Positions 15,024 through 24,834 of a DNA stretch of 64,000 nucleotides are shown here, in pieces (the first letter of the stretch is position 1; each line of letters opens with the position of its first letter). A program made the translations under genes and the position numbers. The notes below the pieces were generated by a model, which ran no database searches, was not told the origin of the DNA, and saw only the letters and a list, made by a program, of their open reading frames with translations. The DNA lies in assembly GCF_900141705.1 (NCBI RefSeq), contig NZ_FQYM01000001.1:1-64000 (forward strand). The letters are read 5' to 3'. This DNA is from Fibrobacter sp. UWP2 (GTDB lineage: Bacteria; Fibrobacterota; Fibrobacteria; Fibrobacterales; Fibrobacteraceae).

Positions 15024-16273
15024 TCAATTACGCACCCAAGATCCTGGACCCGATTCCCGGCGGCAAGTACGTCGTGAACGCAATCGACTACGTGGTGAAC
15101 TGGGCCCGTGCCAACTCCATTTGGCCGCTCACCTACGGCACAAGCTGCTGCGCCATCGAAATGATGTCGAGCTCCATGGCGCGCTACGACATTGCCCGCT
15201 TTGGCAGTGAAGTGTTCCGCTCGTCCCCCAGACAAGCGGACTTGTTTATTTTAGCAGGCACCATCACCCGCCGCATGGCACCCGCCATCCAGATGCTGTG
15301 GGAACAGATTCCCGGCCCCAAATACGTAATCGCCATGGGCGCCTGCACCATTAGCGGCGGGCCGTTCATTTACGACAACTACTCTGTAGTGCGCGGCGCA
15401 CAGAACCTGATCCCGGTCGACGTTTTTGTCCCTGGATGCCCGCCAAGACCCGAGGCACTTTTCCACGGGCTACTCACCCTCCGCGACAAAATATTAAAAG
15501 AGACGTGCCGCAACCCGTGGCACGAAGGCGAGCCCCGCGACGTGAGCACCATGGACCGCTACCGCGAAGCCGCCAAGACCTGGGCCGCCCTCGAAGAGAT
15601 GAAGGACGAGCAAATGGCGGAGGTTCGCGCGAAGTTCAAGGAGGAGCATCCCGACTACAAATCGAGCTTCAAACCCGTGCGTGTGAAAAAAGAGGACTTC
15701 CCCGAAGTGGAACGCGTACCGTTCAAGCGCCTGGGGCTCACACAGGCGGAACTTTTTGCAAAGCTCCGTGCGAAGTTCCCGAACGTGACCGTACACACGC
15801 ACAGCGAAGACCCCATCGAAGACATCGTGGCGGCGATGCCTGCCGACCACCCCCTCGAAGTGATGGTCGCACCCGAAGACTACCTCCCCATGGTAGAGTT
15901 CATCAAGAACGATCCCGAATTCAAGATGGACTACCTCATTGACGTGACCGCCATTGACTACGACGACCACTTTGACATGGTGACGCAGCTCCGCAGCATG
16001 GACATTGGGCACAAACTGTTCCTATGCCTGCAACTCAAAAAGGACTTTAGCATCGAAGAAGAAAAGCGTCCCATATCCATCTTGGCGACAGCGCCCAGCA
16101 TCAGCGGCATTTACCCTGCCGCCGAATTCAAGGAACGCGAGGTTTACGACATGTTCGGCATCGGATTCGAGGGACACCCCGACCTGCGCCGCATATTCCT
16201 CGACAAGGACTTTGTAGGCTTCCCATTGAGAAAAGACTTTACGCACCCCGAAATGATCAGGAGGCCCCTATGA
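15014..16273 (+). CDS. nuoBC: Fused NADH-quinone oxidoreductase subunits B and C
   Basis: A 419-residue fusion. Residues 1-170 are NuoB with all four ligands of the terminal N2 4Fe-4S cluster: Cys45-Cys46 (TSCCAIEM), Cys111 (GACT) and Cys142 (PGCPPRPE). A charged linker runs to about 225. The NuoC part continues to the end, with the signature [20 protein letters not shown] near residue 375. The reading frame is continuous across the junction and there is no internal stop or start with a clear ribosome site, so this is a real fusion. NuoCD fusions (E. coli) are common; a B-C fusion with a separate D is less familiar to me. NuoD follows with an ATGA overlap. Confidence 0.95.
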   Translation: MGIINYAPKILDPIPGGKYVVNAIDYVVNWARANSIWPLTYGTSCCAIEMMSSSMARYDIARFGSEVFRSSPRQADLFILAGTITRRMAPAIQMLWEQIPGPKYVIAMGACTISGGPFIYDNYSVVRGAQNLIPVDVFVPGCPPRPEALFHGLLTLRDKILKETCRNPWHEGEPRDVSTMDRYREAAKTWAALEEMKDEQMAEVRAKFKEEHPDYKSSFKPVRVKKEDFPEVERVPFKRLGLTQAELFAKLRAKFPNVTVHTHSEDPIEDIVAAMPADHPLEVMVAPEDYLPMVEFIKNDPEFKMDYLIDVTAIDYDDHFDMVTQLRSMDIGHKLFLCLQLKKDFSIEEEKRPISILATAPSISGIYPAAEFKEREVYDMFGIGFEGHPDLRRIFLDKDFVGFPLRKDFTHPEMIRRPL

Positions 16274-17406
16274 GTACACTCCCTCCTGGATTCCGCATTC
16301 AACGCGAAACCAATACCGAAGAATTCTTCATCAACATGGGGCCGCAGCACCCGAGTACGCATGGTGCGCTCCGCCTTGCACTGCGCATGGAAGGCGAAAC
16401 CATCATCGAGTTGGTGCCGCACTTTGGTTACATCCACCGCGGTATGGAAAAACAGGCCGAGTCCATGACCTACCTGCAGTACATCGCGCTCTCCGACAGG
16501 CAAGACTACCTCACCGCCATCCAGAACAACCTGGGAGTGGTCATCGCGCTCGAAAAAGGCATGAACGTGGGCGTCCCCGAAAAGCAGGAGTACATTCGCG
16601 TGATGCTCCAAGAACTGGGCCGCATTGCAAGCCACATGGTCTTTTTCGCCTGCTTTGGCGGCGATCTGGGCGGCCAAACTTGCCTGCTGTACGGTTTCAA
16701 GGAACGCGAGATGGTCCACGACATCCTCGAAGAAGTCACGGGCTCCCGCCTTACCACGAACTTCTTCCGCCCCGGCGGAAGCCGCTTTGACGTGCCAGAT
16801 ACGTTCATCCCGCGCGTGAAGGCGTTCCTGGACCACATGGACGACACCATGAAGGACTACGAACGCTTCCTCTCCAAGAACATCATTGTGCTGGAGCGAA
16901 GCAAGGGCATAGGCTACCTCTCCAAAGAGGACGCCATCGCCTACGGATGTTCGGGTCCGGTGCTCCGTGCTAGCGGAGTGAACTTTGACGTGCGTCGCGC
17001 GAACCCCTATAGCATTTACGACCAGTTCGACTTTGAAGTCCCTGTGACCTACAACGGAGACTGCTACGACCGCTACACGGTACGCATCGCCGAAATCCAC
17101 GAATCCATGAAGATTTTGCGCCAATGCGTGGACAAGTTCCCCAAAGACGGGCCTTGGCGCAGCAAAGAAAAACCGGTACGCCTCCCCGTGGGCCGCTACT
17201 ACAGCGAAATCGAGACCGCCAAGGGGCTTTACGCCACCTACGTGGTCGCGGCCACGACCGGCGACAAGCCGTACCGTATCCACACACGCGGGCCAAGTTT
17301 CCCGCACATCGCGGCGCTCAACAAGATGGTGCAAGGCCACAAGATTTCGGACCTCGTGACCATCCTGGCGACGCTCGACCCCGTGATTCCAGAGATTGAC
17401 AGGTAG
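16270..17406 (+). CDS. nuoD: NADH-quinone oxidoreductase subunit D
   Basis: A 378-residue 49-kDa-type subunit that forms the quinone site with NuoB. It has the conserved start [25 protein letters not shown], the DRQDYLTAI segment, and the C-terminal DPVIPEIDR. The hydrogenase-like nickel cysteines are absent, as expected for complex I. Length and ends are normal. It is coupled to nuoBC by an ATGA overlap and followed by nuoH after three bases. Confidence 0.96.
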   Translation: MSTLPPGFRIQRETNTEEFFINMGPQHPSTHGALRLALRMEGETIIELVPHFGYIHRGMEKQAESMTYLQYIALSDRQDYLTAIQNNLGVVIALEKGMNVGVPEKQEYIRVMLQELGRIASHMVFFACFGGDLGGQTCLLYGFKEREMVHDILEEVTGSRLTTNFFRPGGSRFDVPDTFIPRVKAFLDHMDDTMKDYERFLSKNIIVLERSKGIGYLSKEDAIAYGCSGPVLRASGVNFDVRRANPYSIYDQFDFEVPVTYNGDCYDRYTVRIAEIHESMKILRQCVDKFPKDGPWRSKEKPVRLPVGRYYSEIETAKGLYATYVVAATTGDKPYRIHTRGPSFPHIAALNKMVQGHKISDLVTILATLDPVIPEIDR

Positions 17407-17409
17407 CCC

Positions 17410-18531
17410 ATGTTTGTTCCCAGCATTACAAACCCCGTCGGAGACTTTGTTCGCGACATTGTACCCAAGCTTGCGGCCTATTTGCCCGCAAGCCTACAAT
17501 CGGACACGCTCAACAGCATCACGGCATTCCTCGTAAACGCCCTCATTTGCATTGTCGCGGTGTGCATTGTGAACATTGGTTCGGCCCCCATCCTCATTTA
17601 CATGGAACGCAAAGTGTGCGCCCACGTGCAATGTCGCCTTGGTCCCATGCGTCTCGGCTGGCACGGCACCATCCAGACCATCGCCGACGTTTTGAAGATG
17701 CTCTTTAAAGAAGTCTACGCCCCAAGCGGCGCCGACAAGATCATGTTCTACCTGGCGCCCCTCATTGTGCTCATCGCTCCCTTCCTCGTTTGCGCGCTCA
17801 TCCCGTTTGGCCGCAACCTGGTCGTCGCTGACGTTCCCATGGGAATCCCGCTGATCATTGCCGTGAACGGCTTTGGCGTGCTAGCCATTTTGCTGGGCGG
17901 CTGGAGCAGCAACAACAAGTACTCGCTCCTGGGAGCCCTCCGCAGCGGCGCCCAAATGATCAGTTACGAAATCTCGTTTGCCATGATCCTCCTCTTTGTG
18001 GTGATGATTTCGGGATCCACGAACCTCATGACCATCACACTTGGGCAGGAAGGCACCCTGTTTGACTGGTGGATTTTCAAGATTCCCGTGCTCGGGGTCA
18101 TCGCCTTCATTCTGTTTTTTATTTCAAGCACCGCCGAAATGAACCGCGCCCCCTTCGACATCGCCGAAGCCGAGCAGGAACTTACTGGCGGTTACCACAC
18201 CGAATACAACGGCACACCGTTCGCCATGTTCTATTTGGCAGAATACATAGCCCTCATTACGAACTCGGCACTCGCGGTGACCTGCTTTTTGGGAGGCTTT
18301 TTGCCGCCGTGCATCGGAATCGCCTTTGTGGACCAATACCTGAACATGGTTCCGGGAGTCGTGTGGTTCTTTGCAAAAGTCTACTTTATGATTTGGTGCT
18401 ACATGATGGTCCGCTGGACGTTTGTGCGTCCTCGCGTGGACCAGCTCATGGACTTCGAATGGAAATTCCTGTTGCCTGTCAACCTTGTTTTGCTGGTGGC
18501 CGGAGCCGCCTACATCGCTTTGGTAGGGTAA
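17410..18531 (+). CDS. nuoH: NADH-quinone oxidoreductase subunit H
   Basis: A 373-residue membrane subunit with about eight transmembrane helices, connecting the quinone site to the proton pumps. Conserved elements include MERKVCAHVQCRLGPMRLG near residue 60 and AEMNRAPFDIAEAEQELTGGYHTEY near 240, whose acidic residues line the E-channel. The N-terminus is about 25 residues longer than in many homologs. Confidence 0.96.
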   Translation: MFVPSITNPVGDFVRDIVPKLAAYLPASLQSDTLNSITAFLVNALICIVAVCIVNIGSAPILIYMERKVCAHVQCRLGPMRLGWHGTIQTIADVLKMLFKEVYAPSGADKIMFYLAPLIVLIAPFLVCALIPFGRNLVVADVPMGIPLIIAVNGFGVLAILLGGWSSNNKYSLLGALRSGAQMISYEISFAMILLFVVMISGSTNLMTITLGQEGTLFDWWIFKIPVLGVIAFILFFISSTAEMNRAPFDIAEAEQELTGGYHTEYNGTPFAMFYLAEYIALITNSALAVTCFLGGFLPPCIGIAFVDQYLNMVPGVVWFFAKVYFMIWCYMMVRWTFVRPRVDQLMDFEWKFLLPVNLVLLVAGAAYIALVG

Positions 18532-18534
18532 TTT

Positions 18535-19008
18535 ATGGCAGAACCGATTACTACATCTCAATACCTTAAGCGTTACCTCAAACGTTGCATCACTGGTCCC
18601 TGGAGCCTTTTGTGCGGGCTCTCGGTCACTCTCAAATACTTCTTTAACCCCAAGCGCATTGTTACAGAACAATACCCCGAAAACAAAAAGACGCTCAAAA
18701 TGCACGAGCGCTTCCGCGGTCGACTCGAAATGATCGAGGACGAGGACGGGCAAAACCGCTGCACTGCCTGCGGCATGTGCGAACGCGCCTGTCCCAACGC
18801 GAGCATCAATGTGCTCCCCACAAAGAATATCGCCGGCAAAAAAGTTTTGGGACGTTACCTGTACCACTTTGCCAGTTGTATGCAATGCGGTCTTTGCGTT
18901 GAGGCATGTCCCTTTGGCGCCATCCGCATGAACCAGGATTTCGAGGTCGCGACAACGGACCCGACAACCCTCGAGATGATTTTGAACCACAAGGAGGGAC
19001 AGGGATAA
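18535..19008 (+). CDS. nuoI: NADH-quinone oxidoreductase subunit I
   Basis: A 157-residue ferredoxin-like subunit carrying two 4Fe-4S clusters (N6a/N6b). Cluster ligands are Cys76/79/82/86 (CTACGMCERACP) and Cys115/118/121/125 (CMQCGLCVEACP). An N-terminal helix with ITGPWSLL packs on the membrane arm. The stop overlaps the nuoJ start in a TAATG. Confidence 0.96.
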   Translation: MAEPITTSQYLKRYLKRCITGPWSLLCGLSVTLKYFFNPKRIVTEQYPENKKTLKMHERFRGRLEMIEDEDGQNRCTACGMCERACPNASINVLPTKNIAGKKVLGRYLYHFASCMQCGLCVEACPFGAIRMNQDFEVATTDPTTLEMILNHKEGQG

Positions 19009-19604
19009 TGCCAGACTTTCCGCTAAACTTCCCCCTCGGGGGCATGGACATCGCATTTTATGCTGTCTCCATTGCCATGATTATCATGGCTGTCATGACA
19101 GTCGCCGTCAAGAACATTTTGCAAAGCGCCATCTTCCTCATTTTCTCGTTTGTGGGAACCGCGATCCTCTACCTGCTTTTGCACGCTGAATTTGTCGCCC
19201 TGGCACAAATCATGGTGTACATCGGCGGCGTCGTGATTTTCGTGGTATTCACCATCCTCCTCACGAGCCACCTAGGCGAAGACGCCTTCTCTACCAAGAT
19301 TCCTCGATTCTTTGCGGCATTTACCATTTCGATTTCATTTGTATTCGTGATGATCAAGTGCATTTTACCAATCCCCGACCTCGCCAGTGGCACGTCAAAC
19401 GCCCCCGAGGGCTTTGCAGGGCTGGAACCGTTTGCCATGCGGTTGCTGGGCTACGGTCCAGACGGTTTTATCATCCCCTTTGAAATTGTGAGCATCTTGC
19501 TCTTGATGACGCTCATTTGCGCCATCACCATCGCCCGCAAGACCAAAGAGGAATCGGAAGCCGAAATCAAACCCGCTTCCCAAAACAAGGAGGCCGGCAA
19601 ATGA
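19008..19604 (+). CDS. nuoJ: NADH-quinone oxidoreductase subunit J
   Basis: A 198-residue membrane subunit with five predicted helices. The conserved third-helix region EFVALAQIMVYIGGVVIFVVF is near residue 64. A charged, Lys/Glu-rich tail follows the last helix. The ATG was placed in the TAATG overlap with nuoI, which matches the usual NuoJ N-terminus. The nuoK ATG overlaps its stop (ATGA). Confidence 0.94.
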   Translation: MPDFPLNFPLGGMDIAFYAVSIAMIIMAVMTVAVKNILQSAIFLIFSFVGTAILYLLLHAEFVALAQIMVYIGGVVIFVVFTILLTSHLGEDAFSTKIPRFFAAFTISISFVFVMIKCILPIPDLASGTSNAPEGFAGLEPFAMRLLGYGPDGFIIPFEIVSILLLMTLICAITIARKTKEESEAEIKPASQNKEAGK

Positions 19605-19906
19605 CCTTGATGAATTGCCTAATTCTCGCCTTTTTGTTGTTCGGCATTGGCGTGTGGGGTTTGATGCGCAGGCGCCACCTCATTGGCATGCTCATTTCGA
19701 TTGAGCTCATGCTCAACGCCGCGAACATCAACTTTATCAGTTTTGCCTACTTTACCGCGCACGACGCCACCGCGGGTGCGCTCTTCAGCATTTTTGTCAT
19801 CGCCGTAACGGCGTGCGAAATGGCAATCGCCCTTGCGATTATCGTGAGCATGTACCGCCGTCACAAGAGCCTTGACGCAGACCAGTTGAGGGACCTCCAT
19901 GATTAA
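19601..19906 (+). CDS. nuoK: NADH-quinone oxidoreductase subunit K
   Basis: A 101-residue subunit with three helices, the smallest antiporter-like piece of complex I. It has the signature RRRHLIGMLISIELMLNAANI, with the conserved Glu in helix 2 (near residue 34) and a second acidic residue in ACEMAIALAI. The ATG overlaps the nuoJ stop and the end overlaps nuoL by eight bases. Confidence 0.95.
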   Translation: MTLMNCLILAFLLFGIGVWGLMRRRHLIGMLISIELMLNAANINFISFAYFTAHDATAGALFSIFVIAVTACEMAIALAIIVSMYRRHKSLDADQLRDLHD

Positions 19907-21860
19907 CGACGTCACTCTAGGCTACCTGATCTTTTTACTGCCGCTGTTCTCGTTCGTGGTGAACGGGCTCTTCCTTTGCCACAACCGCAAGTTCGACAAG
20001 GCGGCAGCCGCCATCGCGGTCGCCTGCAATGGCCTTGCCGCCGCAAGCGCCATCACCATCGCGGTCCACTACTTTAGTTCGAACTTCGCTCCGCAAAAGG
20101 CGACGCTCTTCGAGTACGTCTTTATCCCGTTCGTAGGCGACCTGGTCGCCAAAATCGGCATGCTCGTGGATCCCCTCTCGGTCATGATGCTCGTGGTCGT
20201 CACCTTCATCAGTTTCATGGTGAACATCTACAGCATTGGCTACATGCGCGAAGACCGTTCCGCGGGGAGGTTCTTTAGCCTGCTCTCGCTGTTCAGCTTC
20301 AGCATGCTCGGTCTCGTCGTCGCCACCAACCTGTTCCAGATGTTCATCTTTTGGGAGCTCGTGGGCGTCTCGAGCTACCTGCTCATCGGTTTCTGGTACC
20401 ACAAGCCCTCCGCCGTGAGCGCCTCCAAGCAGGCATTTATCCTCACCCGCTTTGCCGACAGTTTCTTTTTGCTCGGCATCGTGATGGTGAGCTACGTGGT
20501 CGGCAGTTTTGACTTTGGCGTTTTGAACTCGCTCGGCCTTTCGGCATTCAAGACCGCAACCATCAACCTGGGAATCTGCGAAGTCAAGCAGTCCACCGCC
20601 CTCGTGATAGGTTCCGTGCTCATCTTTACCGGCGGCTGGGGCAAGTCCGCCATGTTCCCCATGCATATTTGGCTTCCCAACGCCATGGAAGGCCCGACGC
20701 CCGTGAGTTCCATAATCCACAGCGCCACGATGGTCGTCGCCGGCGTCTACTTGGTCGCGCGCCTGTTCCCGTTCTTCGCCATTTGCGAAAACACACTCAC
20801 GCTCATCTTGTGGGTAGGTGCCTTCACCATGGTCTTTGCCGCGGTTATCGCCTGCACACAAAAAGACATCAAGCGGATTCTCGCCTACTCCACGCTCTCG
20901 CAACTGGGCTACATGATGTTCGCCCTGGGCGCCTGTAAAATCAACCAGGTTGTCGCCGTAACCGGGTGGACGGCAAGCACCTTCCACATCTTTACGCACG
21001 CCTTCTTCAAGTGCAGCCTGTTCCTCATTGCGGGAAGCCTCATCCACCAGGTCCATACAAACGACCTCGACGCCATGGGCGGCCTCCGCAAAAAGATGCC
21101 CGTCACCTATATTTGCACGCTCATTTCAATCCTTGCCATCTCGGGCATCCCGCCGTTCTCCGGATTCTTCTCGAAGGACGAAATCATTTTGGCGGCGTTC
21201 CAGGGTCATCACCAAGTCGTGCTCGGTCTCGCCCTCCTCACAAGCGGCCTTACCACGTTCTACATGTTCCGTCTGTTCTTCCTCGCCTTCCACGGCGAGC
21301 CACGCCACGAGGGCGTCAAGGCGGGCCACGTACACGAGGATTTTGCGATGACCCTCCCGATTGTGATCCTCGCGATACCTTCTTTGCTCAGCGGCATTCT
21401 GTGCAAGGGGCTCTTCGAAAAGTTCTTTACCCCGGGCAGGCTTCATGTGCCGCAACTGTTGCGCCTTGCCGAGGGCGGCTGGATTCCCTTTGCGGCTGTC
21501 GGCATCGCCATCGTGGCTCTGCTTGTCGCCTGGTTCCTTTACGCAAGCCCCAAGGCAAAAGTGGAACGTGCGCTCGACGAATCCAATCGCAGCTCTATCT
21601 ACAAAGTCGTCTACCACAAGTTCTACTTTGACGAGATGTACTACGCGGTCGTGCGCCAGTTCATTTTTGGCGGAGTCGCCCGTGCGGCTCGCGCGTTTAA
21701 CGATTACGTAATCGAAGGGCTCCTCGCTTTTAGCGTTTGGTTCATCCACAAGCTGGGCGACCTAGTGCGCCTTGCGCAAGCGGGCTACCTTCCATTCTAC
21801 CTGGGCACCCTCATCGTGGGCGTCCTCATTTGGCGATTCTTTGGTCAACTTCCCCTGTAG
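19899..21860 (+). CDS. nuoL: NADH-quinone oxidoreductase subunit L
   Basis: A 653-residue Mrp-antiporter-like proton pump with about 15-16 transmembrane helices. Conserved features are FWELVGVSSYLLIGFW near residue 150, AMEGPTPVSSIIHSATMVVAG near 265, the lysine/histidine helix region KDIKRILAYSTLSQLGYM near 325, and the long amphipathic connecting helix followed by a last helix at the C-terminus. Slightly longer than the E. coli protein. Confidence 0.96.
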   Translation: MINDVTLGYLIFLLPLFSFVVNGLFLCHNRKFDKAAAAIAVACNGLAAASAITIAVHYFSSNFAPQKATLFEYVFIPFVGDLVAKIGMLVDPLSVMMLVVVTFISFMVNIYSIGYMREDRSAGRFFSLLSLFSFSMLGLVVATNLFQMFIFWELVGVSSYLLIGFWYHKPSAVSASKQAFILTRFADSFFLLGIVMVSYVVGSFDFGVLNSLGLSAFKTATINLGICEVKQSTALVIGSVLIFTGGWGKSAMFPMHIWLPNAMEGPTPVSSIIHSATMVVAGVYLVARLFPFFAICENTLTLILWVGAFTMVFAAVIACTQKDIKRILAYSTLSQLGYMMFALGACKINQVVAVTGWTASTFHIFTHAFFKCSLFLIAGSLIHQVHTNDLDAMGGLRKKMPVTYICTLISILAISGIPPFSGFFSKDEIILAAFQGHHQVVLGLALLTSGLTTFYMFRLFFLAFHGEPRHEGVKAGHVHEDFAMTLPIVILAIPSLLSGILCKGLFEKFFTPGRLHVPQLLRLAEGGWIPFAAVGIAIVALLVAWFLYASPKAKVERALDESNRSSIYKVVYHKFYFDEMYYAVVRQFIFGGVARAARAFNDYVIEGLLAFSVWFIHKLGDLVRLAQAGYLPFYLGTLIVGVLIWRFFGQLPL

Positions 21861-21866
21861 GCGATT

Positions 21867-23396
21867 ATGGAAACGATACTCTTCAATTCGATCTGGGTAA
21901 TTCCACTGCTGACCGTCCTTGTGTGCGCCCCCATCCCGGCGGTACATGACAAAATGCTCAAGGCGCTCCACGCCACCTCGGCGACGCTCGTCCTTGCCAT
22001 TGTCTGTTTCCTCACCTACCGCGTTTACACGCTCATGGGCACTCCCGCCAACGAGGCCGCCGCCCCGCTTTTGCTCCGCTTTTTTACCGACATCCCGTGG
22101 CTCAACGCGTTCAACGCCCACTACATTGTGGGCGCCGACGGCCTCAACATGTTGCTACTCGCGCTCACGGCCTTCATCGTTTGGGCGGGAGTCCTGGTCA
22201 GCTGGAACATCAAGGGTAACCAAAAGGTGTTCTTTGCGCTCATCCAAATTTTGGCCACGAGCGTCTACGGCGTTTACATGAGCTTTGACCTGGTACTCTT
22301 CTTTGTGTTCTACGAGATGGAAGCGCTGTGCATGTACCTGATGATCGCCTGCTACGGCTCGGGTCGCCGCGATTACGGCGGTAAAAAGCTCACCTTGACG
22401 CTCGCCTTTGGCTCCTCGATGATCTTAGCGACGCTCTTTGGCCTCTACTTTGAAGGTGGGGCGCACAGCTGGAGCCTCATGGAACTCTCGAAAGTCCCGC
22501 TCCCCATGGATTTTCAAATGTGGGCGTTTCCGCTCATGTTCATGGGCTTCGCCGTTTCGAGCAGTCTTTTCCCCTTCCACTTTTGGAGCCCCGATGGTCA
22601 CTCTGCCGCCCCCACCGCAGTCTCGATGCTTGCGGCAGGCGTCATGATGAAGATGGGCGCCTACGGCTGCCTGCGCGTGGCAATGTTCCTCATGCCCGAG
22701 GCCGCCAAAATATGGCTGCCCTATGTTGTAGCACTACTGATTTTCAACGTGGTGCTCGGTCCGTTCATCGCGATTCGCCACAAGGACCTCAAGTACATCA
22801 CCGCCTACAGCTCCATCAGCCACCTCGGTCTCATATTCCTCGGGCTCGCGGCCCTCACTCCGGTGGGTCTCCGCGGTGCATCGCTGCAAATGATTTCGCA
22901 TGGTTTCCTCACGGGGCTCTTCTTCGCGACCATCGGCATGATATACGAACGCACGCACACCCGTGACATCACCGAGATGGGCGGCATCATGCGCAAAATG
23001 CCCTTCTTGGGAGTCGGCTTTGTGCTCGCCGGTTTTGCGGGCCTCGGCCTCCCCGGCTTCTCGGGATTCATTGCCGAGAGCACCATCTTTATTGGCGCCT
23101 TCCAGCAGGATTCCACGCTCACCCGCGTGGTGACCGTGCTCGCCATCCTCTCCATTACGACCACCGCGGTCTACATTTTGCAGACTGCGAACCGCATGCT
23201 CCATGGCAACATGCCAGCCAAGTACGAGAGCCTCACCGACGGCTGCCTCCGCGAAAAACTCGTGATTGTGGTCCTTGTCGCATGCCTCTTGTTTATTGGT
23301 ATTTGCCCGGGCTGGATTTCAGAAATCCTCGACCAGAGCATCGCCCCGATTTTCGCCAAGATTTCTGCGGCAGCCATGCCCGCCGTAGGAGGTTAA
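21867..23396 (+). CDS. nuoM: NADH-quinone oxidoreductase subunit M
   Basis: A 509-residue antiporter-like proton-pumping subunit with about 14 helices. It has the family segments VFYEMEALCMYLMI with the key Glu near residue 150, HFWSPDGHSAAPTAVSML near 245, and RHKDLKYITAYSSISHLG near 310. It starts six bases after nuoL. Confidence 0.96.
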   Translation: METILFNSIWVIPLLTVLVCAPIPAVHDKMLKALHATSATLVLAIVCFLTYRVYTLMGTPANEAAAPLLLRFFTDIPWLNAFNAHYIVGADGLNMLLLALTAFIVWAGVLVSWNIKGNQKVFFALIQILATSVYGVYMSFDLVLFFVFYEMEALCMYLMIACYGSGRRDYGGKKLTLTLAFGSSMILATLFGLYFEGGAHSWSLMELSKVPLPMDFQMWAFPLMFMGFAVSSSLFPFHFWSPDGHSAAPTAVSMLAAGVMMKMGAYGCLRVAMFLMPEAAKIWLPYVVALLIFNVVLGPFIAIRHKDLKYITAYSSISHLGLIFLGLAALTPVGLRGASLQMISHGFLTGLFFATIGMIYERTHTRDITEMGGIMRKMPFLGVGFVLAGFAGLGLPGFSGFIAESTIFIGAFQQDSTLTRVVTVLAILSITTTAVYILQTANRMLHGNMPAKYESLTDGCLREKLVIVVLVACLLFIGICPGWISEILDQSIAPIFAKISAAAMPAVGG

Positions 23397-23397
23397 G

Positions 23398-24834
23398 ATG
23401 ATTTCGATGCCAAGCTTTATTATTCCCGACCTGCTGCTTTTAGCGTTCCCCTTTATTGTCATTGGGAGCAGACTCTTTTGCGACTTCAGGTCCAAGGTGC
23501 CCTGGCGCATCGCAAACATCGGACTCATCCTCATTTTTGCACTCCTCAACCTCATCCCCTTGGCAACGGGCGACGGCCAGTTCTTCATTAGCAACTGGCG
23601 CGTAGACGACTTTGGCGTGCTCATGCGCGAAGTGCTTGTGCTCTCGGCCATCTTGGGCGTGTGGCTTTCCAAGGACTACTTTGAGCACGGCGCCGACGGC
23701 AAGCCGCAAATGCACCAGATTGCCGAATTCATTGGGGCCATCGCGTTTGCGACGTTTGGCGGCATCACTGTCGTTAGCGCCTGCGATACACTCACGTTCT
23801 TCCTCGGCCTTGAAATCGCGACCATCCCCATGTACGCCCTCACCGCCTGGAACAAAAAGGACCAGATGGGTTCCGAAGCGGCGACCAAGTACATTTTGAT
23901 GGGCTCCGTAGCGACCGCTTTCGAGCTGTTCGGTTTCAGCTACCTGTTCGGTTTTGCCGGCGGGCTCCGCTTTAGCGAAATCCAGGCCGCCGTGGCCGCA
24001 GGCCCGACACCGCTCTTGTGGGTCGCCGTGCTGTTCCTGTTCTGCGGCATCGGCTTCAAGCTCACGCTGTTCCCGTTCTATACCTGGGCACCCGACGTTT
24101 ACGAAGGCGCCCCGACGCCCGTGACCGCGGTCCTCTCTGTCACCTCCAAGGCGACCGCCGTCGCGTTCCTCGCCGTTCTCGTCTATGGTCCTCTCGCTCC
24201 CATCCAAGAGCAAATCGCCCCGCTCATCGCCCTCCTCGCGGGCGTCACGCTGTTCGTAGGCAACCTGGGAGCCCTCAAGCAGAGCAGGCTCCGCCGCTTT
24301 ATGGCTTACAGTTCCATTGCGCAGGCAGGCTATATCATGGTGGCGCTCCTCGGCCCTGCCGAAATTGGCAAGACCGCCATCGTGTATTACCTCTTTGTGT
24401 ACGCGGTATCGAACTACCTCGCCTTCTTTGTGTTCGGCATCATCGGCCACCACCGCGAAGAAACGTTCGCCTCGCTCCGCGGGCTCTCCAAGCAGAACCC
24501 GTACCTTGCGATTGCCTTGGCGATTTCGATGTTCAGCCTCGCAGGCATCCCGCCGCTCGCCGGATTCTTTGGCAAGTTCCACCTGTTCTTTAGCGGTGCG
24601 ACCACAGGGCACTACACGCTCGTCACCTTCGCCGTCTTGAACAACGTACTCGCCCTGTTCTACTACATCCAGCTTATCAAAAGCGCCTGGGTCGACGAAC
24701 CCGATGGCCGCCTCTCCCCGCTACGCCTCACCAAGCGCCAGCGCGCGGTCGTGTTCCTTCTCTCCGTCAGCGTCGTGTGCATCGGCTTTTTGCCGTTCTT
24801 GAGCGACAATGTCTTTGCCGGATTTAGCCTCTAG
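23398..24834 (+). CDS. nuoN: NADH-quinone oxidoreductase subunit N
   Basis: A 478-residue antiporter-like proton-pumping subunit with 14 helices and the signatures FFLGLEIATIPMYAL near residue 140, FYTWAPDVYEGAPTPVTAVLS near 230 and RLRRFMAYSSIAQAGY near 300. It ends the nuo operon. Its TAG overlaps the stop of the opposite FISUMP gene, and no nuoE, F or G gene follows. Confidence 0.96.
   Translation: MISMPSFIIPDLLLLAFPFIVIGSRLFCDFRSKVPWRIANIGLILIFALLNLIPLATGDGQFFISNWRVDDFGVLMREVLVLSAILGVWLSKDYFEHGADGKPQMHQIAEFIGAIAFATFGGITVVSACDTLTFFLGLEIATIPMYALTAWNKKDQMGSEAATKYILMGSVATAFELFGFSYLFGFAGGLRFSEIQAAVAAGPTPLLWVAVLFLFCGIGFKLTLFPFYTWAPDVYEGAPTPVTAVLSVTSKATAVAFLAVLVYGPLAPIQEQIAPLIALLAGVTLFVGNLGALKQSRLRRFMAYSSIAQAGYIMVALLGPAEIGKTAIVYYLFVYAVSNYLAFFVFGIIGHHREETFASLRGLSKQNPYLAIALAISMFSLAGIPPLAGFFGKFHLFFSGATTGHYTLVTFAVLNNVLALFYYIQLIKSAWVDEPDGRLSPLRLTKRQRAVVFLLSVSVVCIGFLPFLSDNVFAGFSL

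Noticed and set aside
24831-24834. Overlapping stop codons of nuoN and the FISUMP gene as a possible regulatory antisense overlap
   Set aside because: Four bases of convergent overlap are common in compact genomes and no extended overlap or hairpin supports regulation.
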